The translations under genes and the position numbers were made by a program. 64,000 nt of DNA from Sphingomonas kyeonggiensis (GTDB lineage: Bacteria > Pseudomonadota > Alphaproteobacteria > Sphingomonadales > Sphingomonadaceae): assembly GCF_014196745.1 (NCBI RefSeq), contig NZ_JACIEH010000004.1, positions 186,001 to 250,000 on the forward strand, in the 5' to 3' direction. The notes under the pieces were generated by a model. That model was not told the origin of the DNA and did not search any database. It saw only the letters and a program-made list of their open reading frames with translations. Positions 34,705 to 42,739 of this stretch are shown here, one piece after another (the stretch's first letter is position 1; every line of letters begins with the position of its first letter).

Positions 34705-35724
34705 ATGCAGAAGCGCCCGCAACTTTCCGTCGTCATCCCCTGCTACAATGAAGAGCAGTGCCTCGAGATGCTGCACAGCCGCGTCTCCGGCGCTGCGCGC
34801 GCGGCGGTGGGCGACGATTACGAGATCGTGCTGATCAACGACGGCTCGCGCGACAAGAGCTGGGAAGTCATGCAGCGCCTGTCGGCCGCCGATCCCCGCC
34901 TCGTCGCGATCAACCTGTCGCGCAACCATGGCCACCAGCTCGCGCTCACCGCCGGGCTCGACCTGTGTTCGGGCGACGAGATCCTGATCATCGACGCCGA
35001 TCTGCAGGACCCGCCCGAACTGCTGACCGACATGCGCGCCGCGATGCGCAGCCAGGGCGCCGATGTGGTCTATGCGGTGCGCCGCAAGCGCGACGGCGAG
35101 ACGATCTTCAAGAAGATCACCGCCGCCTTCTTCTACCGCATGCTCGACAAGATCACCGACACGCCGATCCCGCTCGACACCGGCGACTTCCGCCTGATGA
35201 CGCGGCGGGCGCTCGATGCGTTCCTGTCGCTGCCCGAGCAGGCGCGCTTCATCCGGGGCATGGTCGCCTGGGTCGGCTTCAAGCAGGTGCCCTTCCCCTA
35301 TGACCGGCACGAGCGCCATGCCGGCGAGACCAAGTACCCGCTCGGCAAGATGATCCGCTTCGCCCTCGACGCGATCACCGGCTTCTCGACGGCACCGCTG
35401 CGCTTCGCCAGCCATGTCGGCCTGGTGCTGACCGGCCTGTCGGCGCTGCTGGTGCTCTACATCGTCGCCGGCTGGCTGATGGGCGCGGCGATCCCCGGCT
35501 GGACCTCGCTGATGCTGGTCGTGGTGGTGCTGGGCGCGGTGCAGATGTTCGTGCTCGGCATGATCGGCGAGTATCTCGGCCGGCTCTATGTCGAGTCCAA
35601 GCGCCGCCCGCTCTACATCGTGGCGGACGTGGCGGGCCCGGTGATGGGCCATGCCTCGCTCGGCTATCGCTACGCCGATTCAGGCGAAGTCAGCGTCTCG
35701 CCGGTCACGCCGCGCGAAGTCTGA
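34705..35724 (+). CDS. Glycosyltransferase family 2, GtrB/DPM1-like
   Basis: The 339-residue protein transfers a sugar from a nucleotide donor to undecaprenyl phosphate in the inner leaflet. The GT2 domain shows LSVVIPCYNEEQCLEML, YEIVLINDGSRD, and the metal-binding EILIIDADLQDPPELL, followed by DTGDFRLMTRRALD. Two C-terminal membrane helices (GLVLTGLSALLVLYIVAGWL, SLMLVVVVLGAVQMFVLGMI) anchor it, as in GtrB/YfdH. It sits with a GtrA homologue and a GT-C-like membrane protein, which suggests a lipid-carrier glycosylation system for LPS or a surface glycan. Confidence 0.9.
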   Translation: MQKRPQLSVVIPCYNEEQCLEMLHSRVSGAARAAVGDDYEIVLINDGSRDKSWEVMQRLSAADPRLVAINLSRNHGHQLALTAGLDLCSGDEILIIDADLQDPPELLTDMRAAMRSQGADVVYAVRRKRDGETIFKKITAAFFYRMLDKITDTPIPLDTGDFRLMTRRALDAFLSLPEQARFIRGMVAWVGFKQVPFPYDRHERHAGETKYPLGKMIRFALDAITGFSTAPLRFASHVGLVLTGLSALLVLYIVAGWLMGAAIPGWTSLMLVVVVLGAVQMFVLGMIGEYLGRLYVESKRRPLYIVADVAGPVMGHASLGYRYADSGEVSVSPVTPREV

Positions 35725-35735
35725 CCTTCTCAACC

Positions 35736-35813
35736 GTCATCCCGGCGAAAGCCGGGATCTCGCGCGGCTCTATTCCCGCCTTCGCCTGAAACCCCGGCTT
35801 TCGCCGGGGCGAC
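35736..35813. repeat. Composite palindromic repeat, GTCATCCCGG class (copy 2)
   Basis: Left end GTCATCCCGGCGAAAGCC and right end GGCTTTCGCCGGGGCGAC are inverted copies separated by about 42 bp. It fills the gap between the convergent GT2 and methyltransferase genes, where it could act as a bidirectional stop. Confidence 0.8.
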
Positions 35814-35822
35814 GTTCAGTGG

Positions 35823-36551
35823 CTATTTCGGCTCGGCCAGCACGATGATCGACAGGCCCGGCGGCATCGGCAGCCGGCCGAGCAGGTGGCGCTCGATCCC
35901 GAACACCGCCTCGAACGCCGCGTTGAGCGGCTTGGGCGGCGGCGAATCGTCGCTGTCGTCCTTGCCGGTCAGCTTGCCGACGAAGCGCGCCGCCACGGCG
36001 ACCGGGAACAGCAGCGAGTTGAACCAGCGCAGCTTGCGCCAGCCCAGCCCCGCCTCTTGCAGCGAGGCGACCAGCGAGCCCTTGGAATAGCGGCGCTTGT
36101 GGTGGTTCACCACGTCGTGCGCGCTCCACATCCACTGGTGCGCCGGTACGGTGATCAGGATCTTGCCGCCCGGCTTGAGCACACGCGCGATCGCCTTCAG
36201 CGCCGCGACATCGTCCTCGACATGCTCGATCACGTCGAGCACCGCGACCATGTCGTAGCTGGCGTCCTCGACACCCGAGAGCTCGGGCAAGGGCGAGGAG
36301 CCGACCTTCTTGCCCAGCCGTTCGCTCGCCTTGGCGGCGGCGGTCTCGTCGATCTCGATCGCGTCGATCTCGCCGAACTGGGCGAGCATCGGCAGGTTGT
36401 GGCCGGTGCCGCAGCCAATCTCGAGGATGCGCGCGCCGGCGGGAATCGCGCCATAGCGCGTCAGATAGTCAGAAAGGATCTCGCGGCGGGCGCGATACCA
36501 CCAATGGGTGGTGTCATGCGCGGCCATGCGCTCGTAGACGATGCGGTCCAT
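35823..36551 (-). CDS. Class I SAM-dependent methyltransferase
   Basis: The 242-residue protein has the Rossmann-type methyltransferase motifs: motif I ILEIGCGTGHNLPML, acidic post-I IDAIEIDE, YDMVAVLDVIEHVEDD (motif II region) and VLKPGGKILITVPAH. Its substrate is unknown, but the setting with GtrA, GtrB-like and GT-C-like genes points to a lipid-linked glycan or a polyprenol derivative. A C-terminal hydrophobic segment (FNSLLFPVAVAARFVG) may associate it with the membrane. It begins one base after the GtrA stop codon, so they are co-translated. Confidence 0.85.
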   Translation of the reverse strand: MDRIVYERMAAHDTTHWWYRARREILSDYLTRYGAIPAGARILEIGCGTGHNLPMLAQFGEIDAIEIDETAAAKASERLGKKVGSSPLPELSGVEDASYDMVAVLDVIEHVEDDVAALKAIARVLKPGGKILITVPAHQWMWSAHDVVNHHKRRYSKGSLVASLQEAGLGWRKLRWFNSLLFPVAVAARFVGKLTGKDDSDDSPPPKPLNAAFEAVFGIERHLLGRLPMPPGLSIIVLAEPK

Positions 36552-36552
36552 C

Positions 36553-36969
36553 TTATTTGAACACCAGATAACGGTTGAGCGCGAAAGTGATGACGGGCGT
36601 CACGAAGACGACGGGGAGCAACGGCACCCAGGTCGGCTGGTGCAACGGGCCGGTGAAGACCCAGGTGAAGGTGGCGTTCATCGCCATGCCGACCGACTGG
36701 ACCGCGACGAACTTGGACTGGGTGCCCACCCCGCCCTCGGCCTCGTGCCCCTTGAAGCTCCAGCGGCTGTGGAAGACATAGCCGAACACGACCGCGACCA
36801 GGAATCCCGCGATCGAGGCGAGCACCGGCGGGATCGCATAGGTGGCGAGCGGCCAGTAGACCACGGCATAGACGAAGGTCGACGCCAGTCCGACAATGCC
36901 GAAGCGGACGAGCTGTCCCAGCACGCCATTCGCCCACATCTCTTCAAATCGCTTGAGTACCGCTGTCAC
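36553..36969 (-). CDS. GtrA family membrane protein (polyprenyl-linked sugar flippase)
   Basis: The roughly 138-residue protein has four membrane segments: QLVRFGIVGLASTFVYAVVYWPL, AIPPVLASIAGFLVAVVFGYVF broken by FHSRWSFKGHE, then VAVQSVGMAMNATFTWVF, and a last one near VVFVTPVITFALNRYLVFK. The RFGIVG opening and FxSRWSF loop define GtrA, which flips lipid-linked glucose in O-antigen modification. The start is uncertain: GTG 36969 is listed; ATG 36939 and ATG 37011 are alternatives. The gene is divergent from the GT-C-like gene and upstream of the methyltransferase. Confidence 0.85.
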   Translation of the reverse strand: MTAVLKRFEEMWANGVLGQLVRFGIVGLASTFVYAVVYWPLATYAIPPVLASIAGFLVAVVFGYVFHSRWSFKGHEAEGGVGTQSKFVAVQSVGMAMNATFTWVFTGPLHQPTWVPLLPVVFVTPVITFALNRYLVFK

Positions 36970-37030
36970 TATCGCTTGCCCAGGAACCGAACGCGGCCCT
37001 AATGCCTGCATCAATGCGAGGGAAGCGATT

Positions 37031-38938
37031 TTGAAGCCGAACGTGCCGGGCGGGTTCCGCCCCGACAGGGAACTGGACCGCAACTGGCTGCGCTGGATGG
37101 CGCTGTTCTGGCTCTGCGTGGTGGTCTGGTTCCTCTATGATCGCCAGGGCAACATCTACTGGCTGCTCCTCGGCGACACCGACGACAATATGCGGCTTAT
37201 GCAGGTCCGCGCCTGGCTGGCGGGGCAGGGCTGGTACGATCTCAGGCAATATCGCCTCGATCCCGCGCTGGGCGGCGCCGACATCCACTGGTCGCGCCTG
37301 GTCGACCTGCCGCTCGCCGGGTTGATCCTCGCCTTCAAGCCGTTCGTCGGCATCGCCACGGCCGAGCGCTGGGCGTGCGGCCTCGCCCCGCTCTTGCCCC
37401 TTTCGGTGGCGATGGCCGGGCTGTCGCTCGCCGTGCGCCGGCTGATCGCACCCTGGGCCTGGCCCGTGGCGCTGGTCGTGCTGCTCGGCTGCACCTCGAC
37501 CATGTCGATGTACGCGCCGATGCGGATCGACCATCATGGCTGGCAGCTCGCCTTCCTCGCGCTCACCGTCGCCGGCCTGGCGGACCCGAAGCGCGCGCGC
37601 GGCGGCGCCACCGTCGGCCTCGCCAGCGCCGCCTCGCTCACCATCGGGCTGGAGATGCTCCCCTATTGCGCGATGGCCGGGGCGATCATCGCGCTGCGCT
37701 GGATCTGGGACCGCGGCGACGTCCGCCGCATGCAGGTCTATGCGCTGACGCTCGGCGGCGGATCGGCCTTCGGCTTCGCGGTCTTCGCCTCCGACGCCAA
37801 CCAGGTGCTGCGCTGCGACGCGCTGACCCCCGTCTGGCTGAGCGTGATGATCGCCGCCGGCGCATTGCTGTTCGGCCTGTCGCTGCTCAACCCGGCCAAT
37901 CGCTGGGTCCGCCTCGCCCTCGCCGCGCTGGCGGGCGGTGTTATCGTCGTCGGCTTCGCCCTGCTCTTCCCGCAATGCCTGGGCCGCCCGGAACAGGTTT
38001 CGGACGAGCTCGCCAACACCTGGCTCAACAATGTCCGCGAGGCGCGACCGATCTACAAGCACGCCTTCAAGACCGCCTTCCCGATGGCCGTCCTGCCGGT
38101 GATCGGCGTGCTCGGCGCGCTCTTCGCCACCTGGCGCGCGCGCCGCAGCGAGGCGCTGGTCGGCTGGGCGGCGGTGGCGCTGTTCACCGCGTTCGCCAGC
38201 GCGATGCTGCTCTGGCAGGTCCGCGCCGCGCCCGCCGCGCAGCTGCTCGCGGTGCCGGGCTCGGCCGCGCTGCTGGTCGTCGTCGTGCCCTGGTTCCTCG
38301 GCCTGCGCGCGCCCTTCGCCCGCTGGATCGGCGAGGTCCCCGCGATGGTCCTGGGCGTCGTCCTCCGCGTCTTCGGCACGGTTGCCGCCTTCCTGCTGCT
38401 CTCGGGCCTGTGGGCCGGGCTGGTCGTGCCCTGGTTCTCGGCCGACAAGGGCGCGAAGCCCGGCAAGCCCGCCCCGCCCGACCGGGTCGCCGCCGCCAAT
38501 GCCGCCTGCGCGCGGCTGAGCAACCTGCGGATGCTCAACGACATCCCGGCCGCGACGATCTTCACCCATGTCGATCTCGGGCCGCGGCTGATCGTCACCA
38601 CGCATCACAGCGCGATCGCCGGCCCCTATCACCGCAACGGCCGCGCGATCCTCGACGTCCACCACGCCTTCACCTGGGCGACCCCGAACTTCCGCCCGAT
38701 CGCCAAGGCGCACGGCGCGCAATATCTGCTGATCTGCCCGAACATGTCGGAGACGACGCTCTACCGCGCGCGCGGCCCGAACGGCTTCTATGCGCAGCTG
38801 GTCAAGGGCCAGGTTCCGAACTGGCTCGAGCCGGTGAAGCTGCGCGAGGTCCGCCCGGGGGCGCCGCTCCCATTCCAGCTGTGGAAGATCCGCTACGACC
38901 TGCCGGATGCCCCGACGCCGGCACCGACGAAGCGCTGA
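37031..38938 (+). CDS. GT-C-like multi-spanning membrane protein, candidate glycosyltransferase
   Basis: The 635-residue protein has about 12 membrane segments and a C-terminal soluble domain (from about residue 480). The first loop carries LLLGDTDDNMRLMQVRAWL (Asp51-Asp52) and LGGADIHWSRLVDLP. An acidic pair in the first external loop is the diagnostic feature of GT-C glycosyltransferases such as STT3, PMT and ArnT, which use lipid-linked donors. No named family is recognised. The TTG at 37031 is supported by GAGGGAAG upstream; a GTG at 37043 is the alternative. Together with the adjacent GtrA and GT2 it completes a Gtr-like trio. Confidence 0.75.
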   Translation: MKPNVPGGFRPDRELDRNWLRWMALFWLCVVVWFLYDRQGNIYWLLLGDTDDNMRLMQVRAWLAGQGWYDLRQYRLDPALGGADIHWSRLVDLPLAGLILAFKPFVGIATAERWACGLAPLLPLSVAMAGLSLAVRRLIAPWAWPVALVVLLGCTSTMSMYAPMRIDHHGWQLAFLALTVAGLADPKRARGGATVGLASAASLTIGLEMLPYCAMAGAIIALRWIWDRGDVRRMQVYALTLGGGSAFGFAVFASDANQVLRCDALTPVWLSVMIAAGALLFGLSLLNPANRWVRLALAALAGGVIVVGFALLFPQCLGRPEQVSDELANTWLNNVREARPIYKHAFKTAFPMAVLPVIGVLGALFATWRARRSEALVGWAAVALFTAFASAMLLWQVRAAPAAQLLAVPGSAALLVVVVPWFLGLRAPFARWIGEVPAMVLGVVLRVFGTVAAFLLLSGLWAGLVVPWFSADKGAKPGKPAPPDRVAAANAACARLSNLRMLNDIPAATIFTHVDLGPRLIVTTHHSAIAGPYHRNGRAILDVHHAFTWATPNFRPIAKAHGAQYLLICPNMSETTLYRARGPNGFYAQLVKGQVPNWLEPVKLREVRPGAPLPFQLWKIRYDLPDAPTPAPTKR

Positions 38939-38946
38939 TCCCTCTT

Positions 38947-38973
38947 CCCCCTCTCCCGCAAGCGGAGAGGGGG
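38947..38973. repeat. Single hairpin of the CCCTCTCCCGC class
   Basis: CCCCCTCTCC-cgcaagc-GGAGAGGGGG lies between convergent genes. It resembles one end of the element at 5583-5693. It could serve as a transcription stop although no T-run follows. Confidence 0.6.
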
Positions 38974-38979
38974 AGAAGC

Positions 38980-39621
38980 TCAGTGCCCGCTCACCGCACG
39001 CCCGGCGACGAGCGCGGCGCTGATCCCGTCGATCACGAACTGCACCGCCAGCGCGCCCAGCAGCACGCCGAGCAGCCGCGACACCACCGCCTCGATCTTG
39101 GCGCCGACCACCCGCATCAACGGACCCGCGGCGAGCAACGCCAGCAAGGTCAGCACCAGGATCGCCGCCATCGCCGCGAGCACCACGGCGGTGCGCTCGA
39201 TGCCGTTGTTCTGCGACATCAGCAGCATGGTCGAGGCGATCGAGCCCGGCCCGGCGATCATCGGCATCGCCATCGGGAAGATCGAGATGTCGGTCGGCTC
39301 CTCGGCCTTGATCTTCTCGGCCCGGTCCTCGCGCCGCTCGGTGCGCTTCTCGAACACCATCTCGAGCGCGATCAGGAACAGCATGATGCCGCCGGCGATC
39401 TTGAAGGCATTGAGGCTGATGCCCAGCGCGCGCAGCAGCGCCTCGCCGAACAGCGCGAAGCCGAACAGGATGATCGCGGCGACGATCACCGCCCGCAGCG
39501 CCATCGCGCGCCGATGCGCCACGCTCGTCCCCGCGGTCAGCCCCGCGAAGATCGGCGCGCAGCCCGGCGGATCGATCACCACGAAGAAGGTGATGAAGGT
39601 GGAGATGAAGAGCTCGATCAT
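38980..39621 (-). CDS. MarC family integral membrane protein
   Basis: The 213-residue protein has six membrane helices with the family features: FFVVIDPPGCAPIFAGLTAG in the first helix, FKIAGGIMLFLIALEMVF, the cytosolic EEPTDISIFPMAMPMIAGPGSI, and a second half repeating the first. MarC proteins were once linked to multiple-antibiotic resistance, but their transport role is unproven. The start codon overlaps the stop of the upstream NTF2-like gene (ATGA), so the unit folD / NTF2-like / marC is coupled. Confidence 0.9.
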   Translation of the reverse strand: MIELFISTFITFFVVIDPPGCAPIFAGLTAGTSVAHRRAMALRAVIVAAIILFGFALFGEALLRALGISLNAFKIAGGIMLFLIALEMVFEKRTERREDRAEKIKAEEPTDISIFPMAMPMIAGPGSIASTMLLMSQNNGIERTAVVLAAMAAILVLTLLALLAAGPLMRVVGAKIEAVVSRLLGVLLGALAVQFVIDGISAALVAGRAVSGH

Positions 39622-40232
39622 TTGGCGGGCGCTGCGATGTCGTCGGTCAGGACGGAGGTATCTGCCTCGCCGTTCCAGATCGAGGCGTTGAAGTGCCGCG
39701 CGCCGTCAGGCGTAACGTGCCAGTACCAGCTGATCGTTGCATCGGGAGACTCGCCATAACCGACCTTCGCATCGGCGGGTGCGGCAATCGATGCGATGCT
39801 CTCCCCGTCGGGTCCGCAGGTCGCCCGTACGACGATCGGCTCGGCCGGTCGCGGTCGTGCCTCCTTCAGGGCGTCCCCGCCATCGACGATCCACTTCCAG
39901 CTGCCGTCCGTTTCCTTGCGCCACACCGTGCTGAAATAACCCACCGACCCGTCCGGCCGCTTCCAGCCACCGGTATTCACCGCCAGCTTGCCGTCGCACG
40001 AGACATAGCTCGCCGTCGGCCACCATTCGACCGACTTGGGCGGGTCCTTGCGATCCTTGAGCCAATCCTGCGCCTTCACCGGCTGCGGCACGAACATCGT
40101 CGCATCGCTCGCGGCGAATTCGCGAAACGCCGTCCACTGCCCCTTGGCCTGCGCAGCGGCATTGAACGCGCGCTCGGCATCCACCGCGGTCTGCGGCGCG
40201 GCGGCCTGGAGGATCAGCGCGGCCAGGATCAT
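39618..40232 (-). CDS. NTF2-like secreted or cytosolic protein of unknown function
   Basis: The 204-residue protein has a short hydrophobic start (MILAALILQAAA) that may be a signal, then an NTF2-like domain: VDAERAFNAAAQAKGQWTAF, SDATMFVPQPVKAQDWL, YVSCDGKLAVNTGGW and GYFSTVWRKETDGSWKW. The C-terminal part has aromatic strands ending in HFNASIWNG. The start follows GGAGAAGG. Both ends overlap neighbours by four bases (folD upstream, marC downstream), so it is part of one coupled unit. I do not recognise a specific function. Confidence 0.7.
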   Translation of the reverse strand: MILAALILQAAAPQTAVDAERAFNAAAQAKGQWTAFREFAASDATMFVPQPVKAQDWLKDRKDPPKSVEWWPTASYVSCDGKLAVNTGGWKRPDGSVGYFSTVWRKETDGSWKWIVDGGDALKEARPRPAEPIVVRATCGPDGESIASIAAPADAKVGYGESPDATISWYWHVTPDGARHFNASIWNGEADTSVLTDDIAAPAK

Positions 40233-41104
40233 ATCGTGCCCTTCTCCAGCGGAATCCCGGCAGCGCGGTGCGCGGCCACCAGCGTGTTGCGCAGCAGGCA
40301 GGCGATGGTCATCGGCCCGACGCCGCCCGGCACCGGCGTGATCGCGCCCGCCACGCTCGCCGCACTTTCGAAATCGACATCGCCGACAAGGCCAGCGTCG
40401 GTGCGGTTGATGCCGACGTCGATCACGGTCGCGCCCGGCTTCAGCCACTCGCCCTTGACGAAATGGGGAATCCCAACCGCCGCCACGACGATGTCGGCAT
40501 GCTTCAGATAATGCGGCAGGTTGCGTGTCCGGGAATGGACCAGGGTCACCGTCGCGCTCGCCTTGGTCAGCAGCGCGGCCATCGGCTTGCCGACGATATT
40601 CGAGCGCCCGATCACCACCGCGTCGAGCCCGGTCAGATCGCCCAGCCGGTCCTCGAGCAGCATCAGGCAACCGAGCGGGGTGCAGGGCACGAAGCCCTCC
40701 ATGCCGGTGGCGAGGCGCCCGGCATTGACCGGATGGAAGCCGTCCACGTCCTTGTCCGGATCGATCCGCAGCAGCACCGCCCGCTCGTCGATATGCTTCG
40801 GCAGCGGCAGCTGGACCAGGATGCCGTCGACTTCGGGATCGGCATTGAGCTTGTCGACCAGCGCGATCAGCGTCGCCTGAGTAGTGTCCGCACCGAGCTT
40901 GTGCTCGAAGCTCTCCATCCCCGCCTCGCGGGTCTGCTTGCCCTTGGAGCGGACATAGACCGCACTGGCCGGATCCTCGCCGACCAATACCACGGCCAGC
41001 CCGGGCGCGCGGCCCGTCTTTGCCTGGAAAGCGGGAACCAGTTCCGCCACGCGGGCGCGCAGGCCCGCGGCGAACGCCTTGCCGTCGATGATGTCAGCCG
41101 TCAT
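40229..41104 (-). CDS. folD: Bifunctional methylenetetrahydrofolate dehydrogenase / methenyltetrahydrofolate cyclohydrolase
   Basis: FolD interconverts 5,10-methylene-, methenyl- and 10-formyl-tetrahydrofolate with NADP, supplying one-carbon units for purines and fMet-tRNA. The 291-residue protein has the substrate-binding lysine region SAVYVRSKGKQTREAGM, VDGILVQLPLPKHID, KDVDGFHPVNAGRL, the dinucleotide-binding VVIGRSNIVGKPMAALL, and the terminal GGVGPMTIACLLRNT. The ATG at 41104 follows GGCGGGG; ATG 41116 is an alternative. It overlaps the end of the DUF167 gene by 11 bp. Confidence 0.95.
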   Translation of the reverse strand: MTADIIDGKAFAAGLRARVAELVPAFQAKTGRAPGLAVVLVGEDPASAVYVRSKGKQTREAGMESFEHKLGADTTQATLIALVDKLNADPEVDGILVQLPLPKHIDERAVLLRIDPDKDVDGFHPVNAGRLATGMEGFVPCTPLGCLMLLEDRLGDLTGLDAVVIGRSNIVGKPMAALLTKASATVTLVHSRTRNLPHYLKHADIVVAAVGIPHFVKGEWLKPGATVIDVGINRTDAGLVGDVDFESAASVAGAITPVPGGVGPMTIACLLRNTLVAAHRAAGIPLEKGTI

Positions 41105-41402
41105 GCGCCCCGCCATAGAGACGTTGGGCCCGTTCTTCCAGCGCTGTGGGGTCGCCGGTTACACGAAGTCGCTTGAGCCGCGCGGTATCGCCCGCGATCA
41201 GGCTGACGGCACGCTTCGGCACGCCAAAGGCCCCCGCCACCAGCGGGACGAGCGCGGCATTGGCCGCGCCCTCCACCGGCGGCGCGGCGAGCCGGGCGGC
41301 GAAATGCTCGTCGGTGCCCGCCGCGAAGGCATCCCGCGACGCGCGCGGGGTCACGCGGACAGCGATCTCTATCCCGTCCGCGATACGCCGCCAGGCGGGC
41401 AC
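41094..41402 (-). CDS. DUF167 family protein (YggU-like)
   Basis: The 102-residue protein matches YggU/DUF167: an N-terminal strand IEIAVRVTPRASRDAF, the AARLAAPPVEGAANAALVPLV core (broken as APPVEGAANAAL), and the end GDTARLKRLRVTG. Its molecular role is unknown. The GTG at 41402 lies seven bases after the yggT stop, in the conserved yggT-yggU order. Longer frames upstream would overlap yggT. Confidence 0.85.
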   Translation of the reverse strand: MPAWRRIADGIEIAVRVTPRASRDAFAAGTDEHFAARLAAPPVEGAANAALVPLVAGAFGVPKRAVSLIAGDTARLKRLRVTGDPTALEERAQRLYGGAHDG

Positions 41403-41409
41403 GCCAGCG

Positions 41410-41721
41410 TCAGTATACCGCGCCGGCGAGCTGCGCGATCGCCCAGTTGAGGACAAAGTCCTTGACGATGATGATCAGCAACAGCGCGACCAGCGGGCTC
41501 AGGTCGAGCGCGCCGAAATCGGGCATGATCCGCCGGATCGGCCGGTAGATCGGCTTGGTGATCGCCTCCAGCGTCTGCCACACCGAGCGGACGAAGTCGT
41601 TGTAGGTGTTGATCACGTTGAACACGATCAGCCAGGACAGGATCGCCTGGATGATGATGATCCAGCTGAGCACCCACAGCAGATACTGCGCGACCTGCAG
41701 GAGCATGATGAGGAAGGACAA
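41410..41721 (-). CDS. YggT family membrane protein
   Basis: The 103-residue protein has two hydrophobic segments separated by a loop: LLQVAQYLLWVLSWIIIIQAILSWL near the N-terminus, and a second segment LSPLVALLLIIIVKDFVL, with the family motif KPIYRPIRRIMPDFGALD between. YggT proteins are widespread and may take part in osmotic response or membrane protein integration; this is not proven. The start is a TTG at 41721 with GGAG six bases upstream. It is followed by the DUF167 gene. Confidence 0.88.
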   Translation of the reverse strand: MSFLIMLLQVAQYLLWVLSWIIIIQAILSWLIVFNVINTYNDFVRSVWQTLEAITKPIYRPIRRIMPDFGALDLSPLVALLLIIIVKDFVLNWAIAQLAGAVY

Positions 41722-41804
41722 GGCGATCTCCGAGAAAGGTTGCGCGAGAACTTAAGCAAGGCCGCGCCCGTCAACAACCCCGGCATCGCCGGTCGCTTGC
41801 CGGA

Positions 41805-42701
41805 TCAGGCGTGGACCAGCGTGCCCGCGCCGCGCCGGGTGAAGATCTCGAGCAGCATCGCGTGCGGGATGCGCCCGTCGAGGATCACCGCGGCATCGAC
41901 GCCCTGCTCCACCGCGTGGACGCAGGTCTCGACCTTGGGGATCATGCCGCCCTTGATCGTGCCGTCGGCCTTGAGCGCTTCTATCCGGGCCCGGTCCAGA
42001 TCGGTGAGCAGCTCGCCCTGCTTGTCGAGCACGCCGGCCACATCGGTCAGCAGGAAGAAGCGCGAGGCGCCGGTTGCGCTGGCGATCGCGCCGGCCATGG
42101 TGTCGGCATTGATGTTGTAGGTGTGCCCGTCCGCGCCCAGCGCGATCGGCGCGACCACCGGGATGAAGTCCTTCTCGGCCAGCGAATGGAGGATCGCCGG
42201 GTTCACCGCCACCGGTTCGCCGACGAAGCCCAGGTCGACATGGCGCTCGATGCCCTGGAGCGGATCGGCCTCGCGGCCGGTCACCTTCTCGGCGGTGACC
42301 AGGCCCGCGTCCTTGCCCGAGATGCCGACGGCGCGGCCGCCTGCGGCGCCGATCCAGCTGACGATCTCCTTGTTGATCGATCCGGCCAGGACCATCTCGG
42401 CGATGCGCGCGGTCTCGGCATCGGTGACGCGCAGGCCGCCGACGAAGTTCGATTCGACGCCCAGGCGCTTCAGCATCGCGCCGATCTGCGGGCCGCCGCC
42501 ATGGACGACGATCGGGTTGATGCCCACTGCCTTGAGCAGCACCACGTCCTCGGCGAAGTCGCGCTGCAGCTCGGGATCGCCCATCGCGTGGCCGCCATAT
42601 TTGACGACGAAGGTCGCGCCGGCATAGCGCTGCAGATAGGGCAGCGCCTCGACGAGCGTTTCGGCCTTGGCGAGCAGCGCGGGATCGGGGGCATTGGTCA
42701 T
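41805..42701 (-). CDS. argB: Acetylglutamate kinase
   Basis: ArgB phosphorylates N-acetylglutamate, the second step of arginine synthesis. The 298-residue protein has the amino acid kinase fold: FVVKYGGHAMGDPEL, NPIVVHGGGPQIG with the glycine-rich ATP loop, NFVGGLRVTD, YNINADTMAGAIA and LLTDVAGVLD, and KADGTIKGGMIPKVETC near the end. The N-terminal helix before the core is the type that allows hexameric, arginine-inhibited enzymes. The ATG at 42701 is chosen; a longer frame extends into the DUF1176 gene. Confidence 0.95.
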   Translation of the reverse strand: MTNAPDPALLAKAETLVEALPYLQRYAGATFVVKYGGHAMGDPELQRDFAEDVVLLKAVGINPIVVHGGGPQIGAMLKRLGVESNFVGGLRVTDAETARIAEMVLAGSINKEIVSWIGAAGGRAVGISGKDAGLVTAEKVTGREADPLQGIERHVDLGFVGEPVAVNPAILHSLAEKDFIPVVAPIALGADGHTYNINADTMAGAIASATGASRFFLLTDVAGVLDKQGELLTDLDRARIEALKADGTIKGGMIPKVETCVHAVEQGVDAAVILDGRIPHAMLLEIFTRRGAGTLVHA

Positions 42702-42739
42702 GGCGGCCCCATAGGGCCAGAGGGGCGCCCCCGCAACTT

